This document shows positions 9,738 to 17,925 of a stretch of 64,000 nt of DNA, piece after piece; position 1 is the stretch's first letter; each line of letters opens with the position of its first letter. A program made the translations under genes and the position numbers. Location of the stretch: contig NZ_JAGIPH010000002.1 in the NCBI RefSeq assembly GCF_017877135.1, positions 186,001-250,000 on the forward strand, in the 5' to 3' direction. A model generated the notes under the pieces. The model had not been told where the DNA came from, did no database searches, and was given only the letters and a program-made list of their open reading frames with translations. This DNA comes from Neorhizobium galegae (GTDB lineage Bacteria; Pseudomonadota; Alphaproteobacteria; Rhizobiales; Rhizobiaceae).

Positions 9738-10134
9738 AACATGACCTCAAATAGAGAGATCCGTTTCTTCCCCGCGTCGGAAGTGGTCGGATGATAACAG
9801 GAGCCATGCGCGGACAAAGCTTGGTCATCAAGCCGAAAAGATCAGTTACGTCATCACATTTTGTGGTTGCCAGAAGATTAAGGCAAAGCGCGGATTTTTA
9901 AGTCCGACTGATCGGTCGGATTGAGAACGTGGTTTTGCGCGGTCACGGAAACGGGATCGGTGCGGCGGTCCTTCAGCGCTTCTCTTACATTTCCTTCACA
10001 TTGCATGCCCGCCATTGCCGCCTGCATCGAACTGGCATAGTTTCGCCGCCCGAAGCTGGCAGCATCCGTGCCAGATCCGTATCACGGCCGGACCCGTATC
10101 ACGGCCGGATCAGCATCAAGGAAAGTCCGTTTCC
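9738..10134. other. Divergent intergenic region between the MCP gene and bacA
   Basis: These 397 bases between divergent genes hold no supported gene. A 16-bp direct repeat, CCGTATCACGGCCGGA, occurs twice in tandem with a one-base spacer at about 10077-10109, just before the bacA ribosome site. Promoters for both genes should lie here, but no confident hexamers were found. Confidence 0.5.
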
Positions 10135-11415
10135 GTGTTCCACTCCTTCTTTCCCAAACCGAAACTGTTTTTCACCTCCGCAGCCATCTGGTCGCTGGTC
10201 TGTATCCTGGTCTGGTATACGGTTGGCCCGCGGCTCGGCGCCGCCGTCGGCTTGCCGCCGCTGGCCGCCGGCCAGACCCCGCCGGTGGGCCTTGCCTTCT
10301 TCTTCACCCCCGACAATCTGTGGTTCTATCTCTACTTCACCGTCTTCGTCGGCCTGTTCGGCCTCACATGGCAGGTGATCGCCCGTGGCCACCCCTGGCT
10401 CAACTGGTCGGTCTGGGGGTCGGCCTTCATTATCTTCATCGCCTATTTCAGCGTGCAGATCTCGGTCGCCGTCAACAACTGGCGCGGTCCCTTCTTCGAC
10501 CTGTTCCAGCAGGCGCTGAATGGTGGTGGCACGGTGACGGCGGGCCAGCTTTACGAGTTGCAGCTGCGCTTCCTCGAAATCGGTCTGGTCGGCGTAACGC
10601 TCTCGGTCGTCACCGCGTTCTTTACCAACCACTATGTCTTTCGCTGGCGCCAGGCGATGAACGACTTCTACCTGTCGAAATGGGACAAGCTGCGCCATAT
10701 CGAAGGCGCCTCGCAGCGTGTGCAGGAAGACACGATGCGGTTTGCCAATATCCTAGAGGGTCTGGGCGTCGCGCTGATCAATTCCGTCATGACGCTGGTG
10801 GTCTTCCTGCCGATCCTGTTTCGGATGTCGGAACATGTCAGCGAACTGCCGCTGTTGGGCGCCGTGCCGCACGCGCTGTTCTGGCTGGCGATCGGCTGGT
10901 CGCTGTTCGGTACCGTTCTGCTGATGGTCGCCGGTATCAAGCTGCCGGGCCTGAATTTCCGCAACCAGCGCGTCGAGGCGGCCTTCCGCAAGGAGCTGGT
11001 CTATGGCGAAGATCATGCCGAGCGTGCCCAGCCTGCCACCGTGCGCGAACTCTTTGCCAATGTGCGCAAAAACTATTTCCGCATGTACTGGCACTACACC
11101 TATTTCAACGTTGCGCGCTTCGGCTACAACCAGCTTGACGGCATTTTCCTGACGGTAATCCTGATCCCGACGGTGGTGGCCGGTCGGATCACCATGGGCC
11201 TCTGGCAACAGATCGCCACGGCATTCGGCGAAGTCACCAACAGCTTCCAGTATCTGGTCAGCTACTGGTCGACGATCATCGAGTTGCTGTCGATCCATAA
11301 GCGTCTCAAGGCGTTCGAGGCGGCGATCGACGACAAGCCGTTGCCGGAGATCGACCAGCGTTACCTGAAGCGCGAGGCAGAGGCTGGCGAGATCGCCGCG
11401 GACCGGCCTTACTGA
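10135..11415 (+). CDS. bacA: BacA/SbmA peptide transporter
   Basis: This inner-membrane, proton-driven peptide importer (SbmA/BacA family) takes up proline-rich and, in legume symbionts, NCR-type peptides. It also affects very-long-chain fatty acid modification of lipid A. The protein has 426 residues with about seven membrane helices. The N-terminus FHSFFPKPKLFF is the family hallmark and is placed at the start only by the GTG at 10135, which follows AAGGAAAG. The longer ATG frame from 10015 adds 40 residues that no family member has. Conserved stretches include NNWRGPFFDLFQQAL, HYVFRWRQAMNDFY and RIQEDTMRFA-like QRVQEDTMRFA. A strong terminator follows at 11451. Confidence 0.93.
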   Translation: MFHSFFPKPKLFFTSAAIWSLVCILVWYTVGPRLGAAVGLPPLAAGQTPPVGLAFFFTPDNLWFYLYFTVFVGLFGLTWQVIARGHPWLNWSVWGSAFIIFIAYFSVQISVAVNNWRGPFFDLFQQALNGGGTVTAGQLYELQLRFLEIGLVGVTLSVVTAFFTNHYVFRWRQAMNDFYLSKWDKLRHIEGASQRVQEDTMRFANILEGLGVALINSVMTLVVFLPILFRMSEHVSELPLLGAVPHALFWLAIGWSLFGTVLLMVAGIKLPGLNFRNQRVEAAFRKELVYGEDHAERAQPATVRELFANVRKNYFRMYWHYTYFNVARFGYNQLDGIFLTVILIPTVVAGRITMGLWQQIATAFGEVTNSFQYLVSYWSTIIELLSIHKRLKAFEAAIDDKPLPEIDQRYLKREAEAGEIAADRPY

Positions 11416-11450
11416 CGGCCGCGCCTGCGACGCAAGCAGCACGCATTTTG

Positions 11451-11479
11451 AACCGCATCGGGCAACCGGTGCGGTTTTT
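11451..11479 (+). terminator. Rho-independent terminator of bacA
   Basis: An 11-bp stem AACCGCATCGG/CCGGTGCGGTT (one G-U pair) is closed by a GCAA tetraloop and followed by a run of five T. Confidence 0.85.
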
Positions 11480-11485
11480 CTGCGC

Positions 11486-12583
11486 TCAAAGGCCGGATGC
11501 CGCCCGTTCGGTGTCGTGCCCGCGCCCCGGCGCGCCGGTCTTTTCAAGGGCGGCCATGGCCTCGCCATAGGTCACGCAGGCGACATCGGGGAGGGAACAG
11601 ATGTCCGAAGCCAGCCGGTCGAGCGCGCGCCAATAGGCTCCCCCGTTCATCAGCACGAAGTGAAAGCCGAATTGCAGTGGCAGGCGCTCGCCGTCGTATT
11701 GCGCATCGAAGGCCTTGCGGAAGGCCGAATAGGCACGGTCCTCGAATTCGGCAGAGCGGCTGGGATTTTCGACGCCGGCCGAATGGCGGATGAAGAGGTT
11801 ATAGTCCATGGCGATGATGTTGCGCCCCTCCGGTCCCTCCGGGATCAGCGGCAGGCCGAAGTTTAAGACGCCGTTTTCACGCCGCGGCCGCATCGGCCCC
11901 TTGGTGACCCCGCTTGCATCATAGGCAAAGCCTTCCTGCTTCTCGGCGGTGTTCAATGCCTCGCTCGTCGACAGATACGGGGCGCGAAACCCCTTGATGC
12001 CGGCAATGAAGGGCCGCCAGCCCTGCGGCTCGCGATCGCCCGCATCGAGATCGCCCCAGGCGGAGGTGAGCACAGAGCGGAACTTGACCATCTCCTCGCG
12101 CCATTGCGCACTCGACCACTGCCGCCCGTCAAAATGGCCGCAGGTATGGCTGGCAATCTCATGGCCTTCCAGATGGGCGTTCCAGATATGGTCGAGCCGG
12201 GTGCGCGCCTCCTCGGCCGTCTGGGCAAAGCCGATATTGGAGCGGCCCGGCTTCTGCTGCGGGCCTTCGTAGGTCTTGGCCCGCGCCCGGTCGATGACCA
12301 GCGTGCAGGAGAGGAAGTAGGTGAAATGGGCGTTCACCCGCTTTGCCATCTCCCGGCTTCTCTCCCACAGCGCATTGTTGCCGGCGCCGTCGAATGAGAT
12401 CATCACCAGTTGTTTCGGCTTCTCTTGTGCATGAACAGGCAAGACACCCAGGAAGAGACTGGCAAGCGTGACAGTCAATGGACGGCAAAGGGAGGCTGAA
12501 ATCGGCAAGAGAAAAACCTGTCTGGGAATGCAAAGGCGGTCTTGTGCTGTTGGAATGCGGCAATCGTTGGAAGGATAGGTCAT
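11486..12583 (-). CDS. Secreted polysaccharide deacetylase family protein
   Basis: This is a NodB-fold carbohydrate esterase, probably exported. A hydrophobic signal (LTVTLASLFLGVLPVHA) precedes the domain. Family motifs seen are ISFDGAGNN (first Asp motif, unusual in having G after FD), the metal-binding SHTCGH, FRAPYLS with the conserved Arg, and QFGFHFVLMN. The substrate is unknown. Start choice is uncertain. ATG 12583 gives 365 residues with a long n-region before the signal. A TTG at 12508, 8 nt after AGG, would give a more typical 27-residue signal peptide. The gene is divergent from the YfgM-like gene. Confidence 0.8.
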   Translation of the reverse strand: MTYPSNDCRIPTAQDRLCIPRQVFLLPISASLCRPLTVTLASLFLGVLPVHAQEKPKQLVMISFDGAGNNALWERSREMAKRVNAHFTYFLSCTLVIDRARAKTYEGPQQKPGRSNIGFAQTAEEARTRLDHIWNAHLEGHEIASHTCGHFDGRQWSSAQWREEMVKFRSVLTSAWGDLDAGDREPQGWRPFIAGIKGFRAPYLSTSEALNTAEKQEGFAYDASGVTKGPMRPRRENGVLNFGLPLIPEGPEGRNIIAMDYNLFIRHSAGVENPSRSAEFEDRAYSAFRKAFDAQYDGERLPLQFGFHFVLMNGGAYWRALDRLASDICSLPDVACVTYGEAMAALEKTGAPGRGHDTERAASGL

Positions 12584-12698
12584 CGACAGGGCATCAACTC
12601 TGCGGCAACTGTCGTCACGCACCCCCTTACATCGCGGGAAAAATAGGTTAGAAGGCAGGCTTTCGAGTTGAAGGGCCGCCGTGCGGCCGGAGTTTGGC

Positions 12699-13370
12699 AT
12701 GGTACAGGACAACGACAGCTTTATCCGCGAAGTCAACGACGAACTGCGTTCCGAGCAGTTCACCGGGGCTTGGAAGCGGTTCCGCTATGTCATCATGGGC
12801 GTGGCGGTGCTGATCGTTCTCGGCACGGCCGGCTATCGCGGTTATGAATACTGGCACAACCGCAATTCCTCGCAGTATGGCGACCAGTTCCTGGCAGCCC
12901 TCAACCTTGCCAAGGACAACAAGGCGGACCAGGCGCTGGCAGCCTTTGCAACGCTGGAAAAGGATGGCAGTGGCTCCTATCCGGTTCTGGCGCGTCTGCG
13001 CTCGGCAACGCTTCTGGCTGAAAAGGGCGACGTGACCGGCGCCGTGGCGGCCTTTGATGCGGTGTCCAAGGATAATGCCGTGCCGGCCATCATCCGGGAT
13101 GTGGCGCGCGTGCGCGCCGGCTGGTTGCTCATCGATGGCGGAACCTATGATCAGGTTTCGGCACAGGTGGAAGTCATGGCAACGCCCGGCCATGCGCTGC
13201 GCAATTCGGCGCGCGAGGCCCTGGGTCTTGCCGCCTACAAGGCCGGCGACATGGCGAAGGCCAAGGACTGGTTCCAGCAGATTGCCAGCGATGCGGCGGC
13301 GCCGCGCAATGTTGCCAACCGTGCGCAGATCATGCTCGATACGATTGCCGCCTCCGGCAAGGCTGCCTGA
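12699..13370 (+). CDS. YfgM-like membrane-anchored tetratricopeptide protein
   Basis: This 223-residue protein has a short cytoplasmic N-terminus ([14 protein letters not shown]), one membrane helix at about residues 34-52 ([16 protein letters not shown]) and a periplasmic TPR-like region ([44 protein letters not shown]). This matches the YfgM family, which in E. coli associates with PpiD and the SecYEG translocon. ATG 12699 follows GGAG by 8 nt. It lies immediately upstream of der on the same strand, a conserved neighbourhood (yfgM-bamB-der in gammaproteobacteria). bamB is not present between them here. Confidence 0.82.
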   Translation: MVQDNDSFIREVNDELRSEQFTGAWKRFRYVIMGVAVLIVLGTAGYRGYEYWHNRNSSQYGDQFLAALNLAKDNKADQALAAFATLEKDGSGSYPVLARLRSATLLAEKGDVTGAVAAFDAVSKDNAVPAIIRDVARVRAGWLLIDGGTYDQVSAQVEVMATPGHALRNSAREALGLAAYKAGDMAKAKDWFQQIASDAAAPRNVANRAQIMLDTIAASGKAA

Positions 13371-13412
13371 GGCAGAACTGTCTGAGACAGAACTGCCTGG
13401 GGCAGAACCACC
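13367..13412. repeat. Three tandem copies of a 15-bp sequence between the yfgM-like gene and der
   Basis: The sequence reads GCCTGAGGCAGAACT, GTCTGAGACAGAACT, GCCTGGGGCAGAACC: three imperfect 15-bp units starting at the stop codon of the upstream gene. The length is a multiple of three. They look like recent slippage duplication in the spacer. Confidence 0.7.
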
Positions 13413-13455
13413 AGGACGACAAACAACAAGACAAAGCCCGGAAAGGGATCCACCC

Positions 13456-14883
13456 ATGAGCTTCACAGTCGCCATCGTCGGGCGCCCGAATGTCGGCAAG
13501 TCCACGCTGTTCAACCGGCTGGTGGGCAAGAAGCTTGCGCTGGTGGACGATACGCCCGGTGTCACGCGCGACCGTCGCCCGGGCGACGCAAAACTCATCG
13601 ACCTGCGCTTCACCATCATCGACACGGCAGGGCTTGAAGAAGCCGGGCCGGAAACGCTCGAGGGCCGCATGCGCGCCCAGACGGAAGCGGCCATCGACGA
13701 GGCGGACCTGTCGCTCTTCGTGGTGGATGCGAAGTTTGGTCTCACCCCCGTCGACCAGACGCTTGGCGAAATGCTGCGCCGGCGCGGCAAGCCGGTCGTG
13801 CTGGTTGCCAACAAGTCCGAAGCGCGCGGCTCCGATGGCGGTTTCTACGACGCCTTCACGCTCGGCCTTGGCGATCCGGTGCCGATTTCGGCCGAACACG
13901 GCCAGGGCATGATCGACCTGCGCGATGCCATCGTCGAGGCCATCGGCCCGGAGATGGCCTTTGGCGACGACGATGACGAGGCTGAAACCGATGTCGACCT
14001 GCGTGACCACGAGCGCGACGGCGACGAGGACGAGGACTTCGAGCCGGCCTATGACGACACCAAGCCGCTGCGCGTGGCCATCGTCGGGCGTCCGAACGCC
14101 GGCAAGTCGACGTTGATCAACCGCTTTCTCGGCGAAGACCGTCTGCTGACGGGCCCGGAGGCCGGCATTACCCGCGACAGCATTTCCGTCGAATGGGACT
14201 GGCGCGGCCGCACGATCAAGATGTTCGACACCGCCGGCATGCGCCGCAAGGCTCGCGTCCAGGAAAAGCTCGAAAAGCTGTCGGTGGCCGATGCTCTGCG
14301 CGCCATCCGCTTTGCCGAAACCGTGGTCATCGTTTTCGATGCCACCATCCCGTTCGAAAAGCAGGACCTGCAGATCGTCGATCTGGTGCTGCGCGAGGGC
14401 CGCGCGGCGGTGCTCGCCTTCAACAAGTGGGATCTGGTGGAAGACCCGCAGGCGCTGCTGGCCGAGCTTCGCGAAAAGACCGAACGGCTTCTGCCGCAGG
14501 CGCGCGGCATCCGTGCCGTACCGATATCCGGCCAGACCGGCTATGGTCTCGACAAGCTGATGCAGAACATCATCGACACCGACATGGTGTGGAACAAGCG
14601 CATCTCGACGGCAAAGCTGAACCGCTGGCTGGATACGGTGCAGGTTCAGCATCCGCCACCGGCAGTCTCCGGCCGTCGCCTGAAGCTGAAATATATGACG
14701 CAGGTGAAGGCCCGTCCGCCGGCTTTCATGATTTCGTGCACGCGTCCCGATTCGGTCCCGGAATCCTACCTGCGCTATCTGACGAACGGCCTGCGCGCCG
14801 ATTTTGCCATGCCGGGCGTGCCGATCCGCATTCATTTGCGCGCGTCTGAAAACCCGTTCGAAAACAAGCGCAAGAAGCGCTGA
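13456..14883 (+). CDS. der: Ribosome-assembly GTPase Der (EngA)
   Basis: This essential double-domain GTPase acts in 50S ribosome maturation. It has 475 residues. The first G domain has GRPNVGKST at residues 9-17, DTPGVTRDR and DTAGLEE. The second has GRPNAGKST near residue 211, [14 protein letters not shown] and NKWD. The C-terminal KH-like domain follows ([15 protein letters not shown]). An acidic Asp/Glu-rich linker (about residues 173-205) joins the two G domains, longer than in E. coli and common in alphaproteobacteria. The start ATG 13456 follows AAAGGGATC. It probably shares a transcript with the YfgM-like gene. Confidence 0.97.
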   Translation: MSFTVAIVGRPNVGKSTLFNRLVGKKLALVDDTPGVTRDRRPGDAKLIDLRFTIIDTAGLEEAGPETLEGRMRAQTEAAIDEADLSLFVVDAKFGLTPVDQTLGEMLRRRGKPVVLVANKSEARGSDGGFYDAFTLGLGDPVPISAEHGQGMIDLRDAIVEAIGPEMAFGDDDDEAETDVDLRDHERDGDEDEDFEPAYDDTKPLRVAIVGRPNAGKSTLINRFLGEDRLLTGPEAGITRDSISVEWDWRGRTIKMFDTAGMRRKARVQEKLEKLSVADALRAIRFAETVVIVFDATIPFEKQDLQIVDLVLREGRAAVLAFNKWDLVEDPQALLAELREKTERLLPQARGIRAVPISGQTGYGLDKLMQNIIDTDMVWNKRISTAKLNRWLDTVQVQHPPPAVSGRRLKLKYMTQVKARPPAFMISCTRPDSVPESYLRYLTNGLRADFAMPGVPIRIHLRASENPFENKRKKR

Positions 14884-14906
14884 CGCCGGGAAGGCGCCGG
14901 CGTTTA
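14883..14906. terminator. Short hairpin between convergent der and glycosyltransferase genes
   Basis: A 7-bp stem ACGCCGG/CCGGCGT (14883-14889 and 14897-14903) fills the whole gap between the two convergent stop codons and is followed by TTTA-like sequence. It is a plausible shared terminator but has only a short T stretch. Confidence 0.5.
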
Positions 14907-15965
14907 CGAGGGAAGCGCGCGAAAACCGTTGCGGGCGAGGGGACGCATCTTGCGCCCCTGTGCGATCAGCACATTGTTGAGGAACTGTTTTGACGCCGCT
15001 TCCCAGGTAAAGTCGCGCGCAAGCCGCCTTGCGTTTTCGCGCGAGCAGGAGAGCGCTTCTAGGCAGGCAAGACGAAGATCCTCGTTGAGGGCACCGGCGC
15101 CACTTCCCTCGGCAATAATATCAACCGGGCCCGTCACCGGATAGGCGGCAACCGGAACGCCACTTGCGAGCGCTTCCAGGATCGTGTTGCCGAAGGTATC
15201 GGTCTTGGACGAAAAGACGAAAACATCCGCCTGCGCATAGGCGCGTGCCAGATCCTCGCCCGTCTTCATGCCGGTAAACAGCACATGCGGATAGCGCCGC
15301 TGCAATTCCTCGCGCTCCGGCCCGTCGCCCACCACCACCTTGGAGCCCGGCAGATCGAGATCGAGAAAGGCCGGCAGGTTCTTTTCCACCGCGATGCGGC
15401 TCACCGTCATGAAGATCGGCCGGGGAAGGCCGAAGGGGGCGGCTTCGAGCGGCATCGGGTGGAACTGCGTCTGGTCGATCCCCCTGCTCCAGCGCAGAAG
15501 GTTCTTGAGGCCCAGTTTGGAAAGTTCCCGCTCCAGGCTTGCCGTTGCCACCATGCAGCCATTGCCGGCATTGTGGAACCAGCGCACGAAGGCGCGCAGC
15601 CAGCGGATCGGCACGGGAAAGCGAGCGGCAACATATTCCGGAAACCGCGTATGATAGCTCGTGGAGAAGGGCAGGTTGTTCTTGAGGCACCAGCGGCGGG
15701 CAAGCAGCCCCAGCGGACCTTCGGTCGCGATATGCACCGAGGTCGGTCCGAACTTTTCGATGGCGCGGGCCACGGCGGCATAGCTTGCCACCGACAGCCG
15801 GATTTCCGGATAGGTGGGGCAGGGCACACTGCTAAACTCCTGCGGCGTGATCATCGAAACCTCGATGCCCATGCGCGTGAGTTCGCGATTGGTGTTTTCG
15901 ATGGAGCGTACCACGCCGTTCACTTGCGGATACCAGGCGTCGGTGACGATGGTGATCTTGGTCAT
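14904..15965 (-). CDS. GT4-family glycosyltransferase
   Basis: This retaining glycosyltransferase has 353 residues. It has the N-terminal WYPQVNGVVRSI loop and the SYHTRFPEYVAARFP region found in lipid-directed GT4 enzymes of the MgtA/SqdX group. VGDGPERE and the C-terminal nucleotide-sugar motif TDTFGNTILEALASGVPV (E-x7-E type) complete the fold. Agrobacterium uses a GT of this class (Agt) to make glycolipids under phosphate starvation, and this gene could be such an enzyme, but the sequence does not prove the acceptor. ATG 15965. It stands alone between der and the vapBC cassette. Confidence 0.82.
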   Translation of the reverse strand: MTKITIVTDAWYPQVNGVVRSIENTNRELTRMGIEVSMITPQEFSSVPCPTYPEIRLSVASYAAVARAIEKFGPTSVHIATEGPLGLLARRWCLKNNLPFSTSYHTRFPEYVAARFPVPIRWLRAFVRWFHNAGNGCMVATASLERELSKLGLKNLLRWSRGIDQTQFHPMPLEAAPFGLPRPIFMTVSRIAVEKNLPAFLDLDLPGSKVVVGDGPEREELQRRYPHVLFTGMKTGEDLARAYAQADVFVFSSKTDTFGNTILEALASGVPVAAYPVTGPVDIIAEGSGAGALNEDLRLACLEALSCSRENARRLARDFTWEAASKQFLNNVLIAQGRKMRPLARNGFRALPS

Positions 15966-16066
15966 GTGCGGCGCAGGCCCCCTGGTGCCAGTGCGCGACC
16001 GACTCGCGCATTGCGGCGTCTCTGGCCGTTTCTATCGGCCAGATTTGTAACAGGGGAATGTCAGCG

Positions 16067-16090
16067 TCACTCCGGCAGTAGTGCGGGCTC
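16067..16090. repeat. Left copy of a 24-bp imperfect direct repeat flanking vapBC
   Basis: The 24 bases match 16830-16853 with one mismatch (T versus C at the 16th base). The right copy is the last eight codons, stop included, of the sugar kinase gene (EPALLPE). The left copy therefore looks like the original 3' end of that gene left behind when the vapBC segment entered. Confidence 0.75.
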
Positions 16091-16121
16091 CGACCCTTTG
16101 TTGCCCCCATACGGCGGAAAT

Positions 16122-16149
16122 GATATCTTAGGCGTGACGTGGAGATATC
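16122..16149. promoter_or_regulatory. Inverted repeat, probable VapB/VapBC autoregulatory operator
   Basis: Perfect 7-bp arms GATATCT (16122-16128) and AGATATC (16143-16149) with a 14-nt spacer end 2 nt before the vapB start codon and overlap its GGAG ribosome site. Toxin-antitoxin complexes usually bind such palindromes to repress their own operon. The assignment here is an inference from position. Confidence 0.55.
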
Positions 16150-16151
16150 CT

Positions 16152-16394
16152 ATGCCGCTTTTCGTGCGTGATGATGAGATCACCGCCATGGCCGCTGAGT
16201 TGCAGCACCTCACGAAGGCGCCCAGCAAGACGGAAGCCTTGCGCCGGGCGTTGCGCAACGAGCTTGCCCGCACGCGCCAGCAACTGCCCGTGCGTGAACG
16301 ATTGGCCGCGGCGCGCGCAACGGCCGACGCGATCGGTCCGTCGGCGGACGGGTTTGACCAGAAAGCATTTACCGACGAACTCTGGGGCGAGTAG
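16152..16394 (+). CDS. vapB: VapB-family antitoxin
   Basis: This 80-residue antitoxin belongs to the Rv0623/PSK-type family. It has an N-terminal ribbon-helix DNA-binding part (MPLFVRDDEITAMAAEL, then KTEALRRALRNEL) and a C-terminal tail (FDQKAFTDELWGE) of the kind that wraps the PIN toxin. ATG 16152 is 8 nt after GGAG. Its TAG stop overlaps the GTG start of the toxin gene by one base, so translation is coupled. The pair sits between 24-bp direct repeats and looks like a mobile two-gene cassette. Confidence 0.88.
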   Translation: MPLFVRDDEITAMAAELQHLTKAPSKTEALRRALRNELARTRQQLPVRERLAAARATADAIGPSADGFDQKAFTDELWGE

Positions 16395-16825
16395 TGTATT
16401 TCATCGATGCTTCCGTCATCATTGCGATCCTGAAGCCGGAGCGCGATGCCGAGGACTGGATGCTGACGCTGGAACAGGCCGGAGGCCCCTTCCATATATC
16501 GCCTGTGGTTCGAATGGAGGCGAGCCTCTCGCTGGCGCGTGCCAAGGCGGATGCTCTTCCGCTGAAGAACCGCCGGATGCCGGATATCCTCAGCGCAGCA
16601 GGCCGAGCCGTCGATCAATTCATGGAAGCCTTGGCGGTTGAAGACATGCCGATCACGAGCGAGATTGGCCTTGCCGCTCGCAATGCTGCGCTCCGCTACG
16701 GCAAGACCGTTGGCCATGCTGCCCGGCTGAATATGGGCGATTGTTTTGCCTACGCCTGCTGCAAGTCAGCCGGGCTGACGCTGCTCTACAAGGGTGAGGA
16801 TTTTCGTCAGACGGATCTCGCCTGA
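16394..16825 (+). CDS. vapC: VapC-family PIN-domain ribonuclease toxin
   Basis: This 143-residue PIN-domain toxin is expected to cleave RNA when free of antitoxin. Acidic active-site residues are in place: D5 (FIDASVI), E42 (RMEASLSL) and D116 (NMGDCFAYA), so the toxin looks intact. It starts with GTG at 16394, sharing one base with the vapB stop. It ends 4 nt before the stop codon of the convergent sugar kinase gene, consistent with insertion of the cassette exactly at the kinase 3' end. Confidence 0.9.
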   Translation: MYFIDASVIIAILKPERDAEDWMLTLEQAGGPFHISPVVRMEASLSLARAKADALPLKNRRMPDILSAAGRAVDQFMEALAVEDMPITSEIGLAARNAALRYGKTVGHAARLNMGDCFAYACCKSAGLTLLYKGEDFRQTDLA

Positions 16826-16829
16826 AACA

Positions 16830-16853
16830 TCACTCCGGCAGTAGCGCGGGCTC
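16830..16853. repeat. Right copy of the 24-bp imperfect direct repeat flanking vapBC
   Basis: This copy is the 3' end of the sugar kinase coding sequence, including its stop codon. It differs from the copy at 16067-16090 by one base. The distance between the copies is about 740 bp and contains only vapB and vapC. Confidence 0.75.
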
Positions 16854-17741
16854 GATGAGGGCGCCGTGGTGGCCGATGACGACGGAGGCGATGGCGGCGC
16901 CGTGGGCGGCTGATTCGGCAAGCGAGGCACCGGTCATCAGGCGCGCGAGGAAGCCGGCGTTGAAACTGTCGCCGGCGCTCGTCGTGTCGACCAGTTTTTC
17001 TGGCGGCACGGCGGGTACGAAGACGGTGCTGTCGCCCTCGGCGACGGTTGCACCCTGAGCGCCGTTCTTCACCACGATCTTTTCGGCACCGAGCGAGCGG
17101 TAGCGCTCGATGGTCGCGGCGACATTGGCATCCTCGAAATGGGCCGCTTCGTCGTCAAAGCTCGGCAGCACGATGGAGGCGGCGCGGGCGCCGGCGCTGA
17201 TCGTGTCGAGCATGCGCACACGGTCGCTCCAGAGACGCGGGCGGATATTCGGGTCGAAGGCCACCGTCTTACCGGCGGCGCGCGCGCGGCGCAGTTCCGA
17301 AAGCAGTGTCTCAGTGCCGGTGACGCCGAGAATGGCAAGCGTTATGCCGGAGAAATAGAGGAGGTCAGAACTTTCGATGGCCTGCCGCAGGTGATCGGCA
17401 TCATCGGCCAGAAGCCTGGCGGCAGAGGTGTCGCGCCAGTAGCTGAAGGTGCGCTCGCCGTCTTTCAGGGATATCAGGTAGAGGCCCGGCGTGCGGCCGG
17501 GAATCCGCCGGATCGATTGCGTGCCGATATCGGCCTTTTCCATGAAGGACAGCATTTCATCCGACAGCGGATCATCGCCAAGACCGGTCAGGTAATCCAC
17601 CTGCCAATCGGCGGGAAGGGCCGCGCGCAGATACCAGGCCGTGTTGAACGTATCGCCGGCAAAGCCCTTGCGCAGCAGTCCCTGGCCCGCCTGGGCCAGT
17701 TCCACCATGCATTCGCCGATCGAAAGAACCCGCTTTGCCAT
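16830..17741 (-). CDS. PfkB-family sugar kinase (2-keto-3-deoxygluconate kinase-like)
   Basis: This ribokinase-family carbohydrate kinase has 303 residues. Motifs are SIGECMVEL at the start, FAGDTFNTAWYL (first PfkB signature region), FDPNIRPRLW and the catalytic DTTSAGDSFNAGFLARL. The N-terminal pattern resembles rhizobial 2-keto-3-deoxygluconate kinases, but substrate assignment is tentative. ATG 17741 follows GGGGAGA, and the longer frame to 17927 is unsupported. Its last eight codons form the right-hand 24-bp direct repeat (16830-16853) of the vapBC cassette. It is divergent from the alpha-glucosidase gene, suggesting a shared role in sugar use. Confidence 0.87.
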   Translation of the reverse strand: MAKRVLSIGECMVELAQAGQGLLRKGFAGDTFNTAWYLRAALPADWQVDYLTGLGDDPLSDEMLSFMEKADIGTQSIRRIPGRTPGLYLISLKDGERTFSYWRDTSAARLLADDADHLRQAIESSDLLYFSGITLAILGVTGTETLLSELRRARAAGKTVAFDPNIRPRLWSDRVRMLDTISAGARAASIVLPSFDDEAAHFEDANVAATIERYRSLGAEKIVVKNGAQGATVAEGDSTVFVPAVPPEKLVDTTSAGDSFNAGFLARLMTGASLAESAAHGAAIASVVIGHHGALIEPALLPE

Positions 17742-17925
17742 CCCATTCTCCCCGTGACACCGTTCGGCAATAGGCTGAAGCGGCGGCCAAGGCAAGGCCC
17801 GGTCTGTGGCGATGTTCAGGCTTTTGCCTGCATCTTCGGGCTCGCCATGATGTCGACATTTGTCTTTTGTGAGAAGGGAGCTAGGTTGTGGGGTGAACGG
17901 AACATGGAAGGAGTGAAAGACGCAC

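Noticed and set aside
16067-16853. The vapBC segment as an insertion sequence
   Set aside because: No transposase and no terminal inverted repeats are present. Only direct repeats derived from the kinase 3' end flank it.
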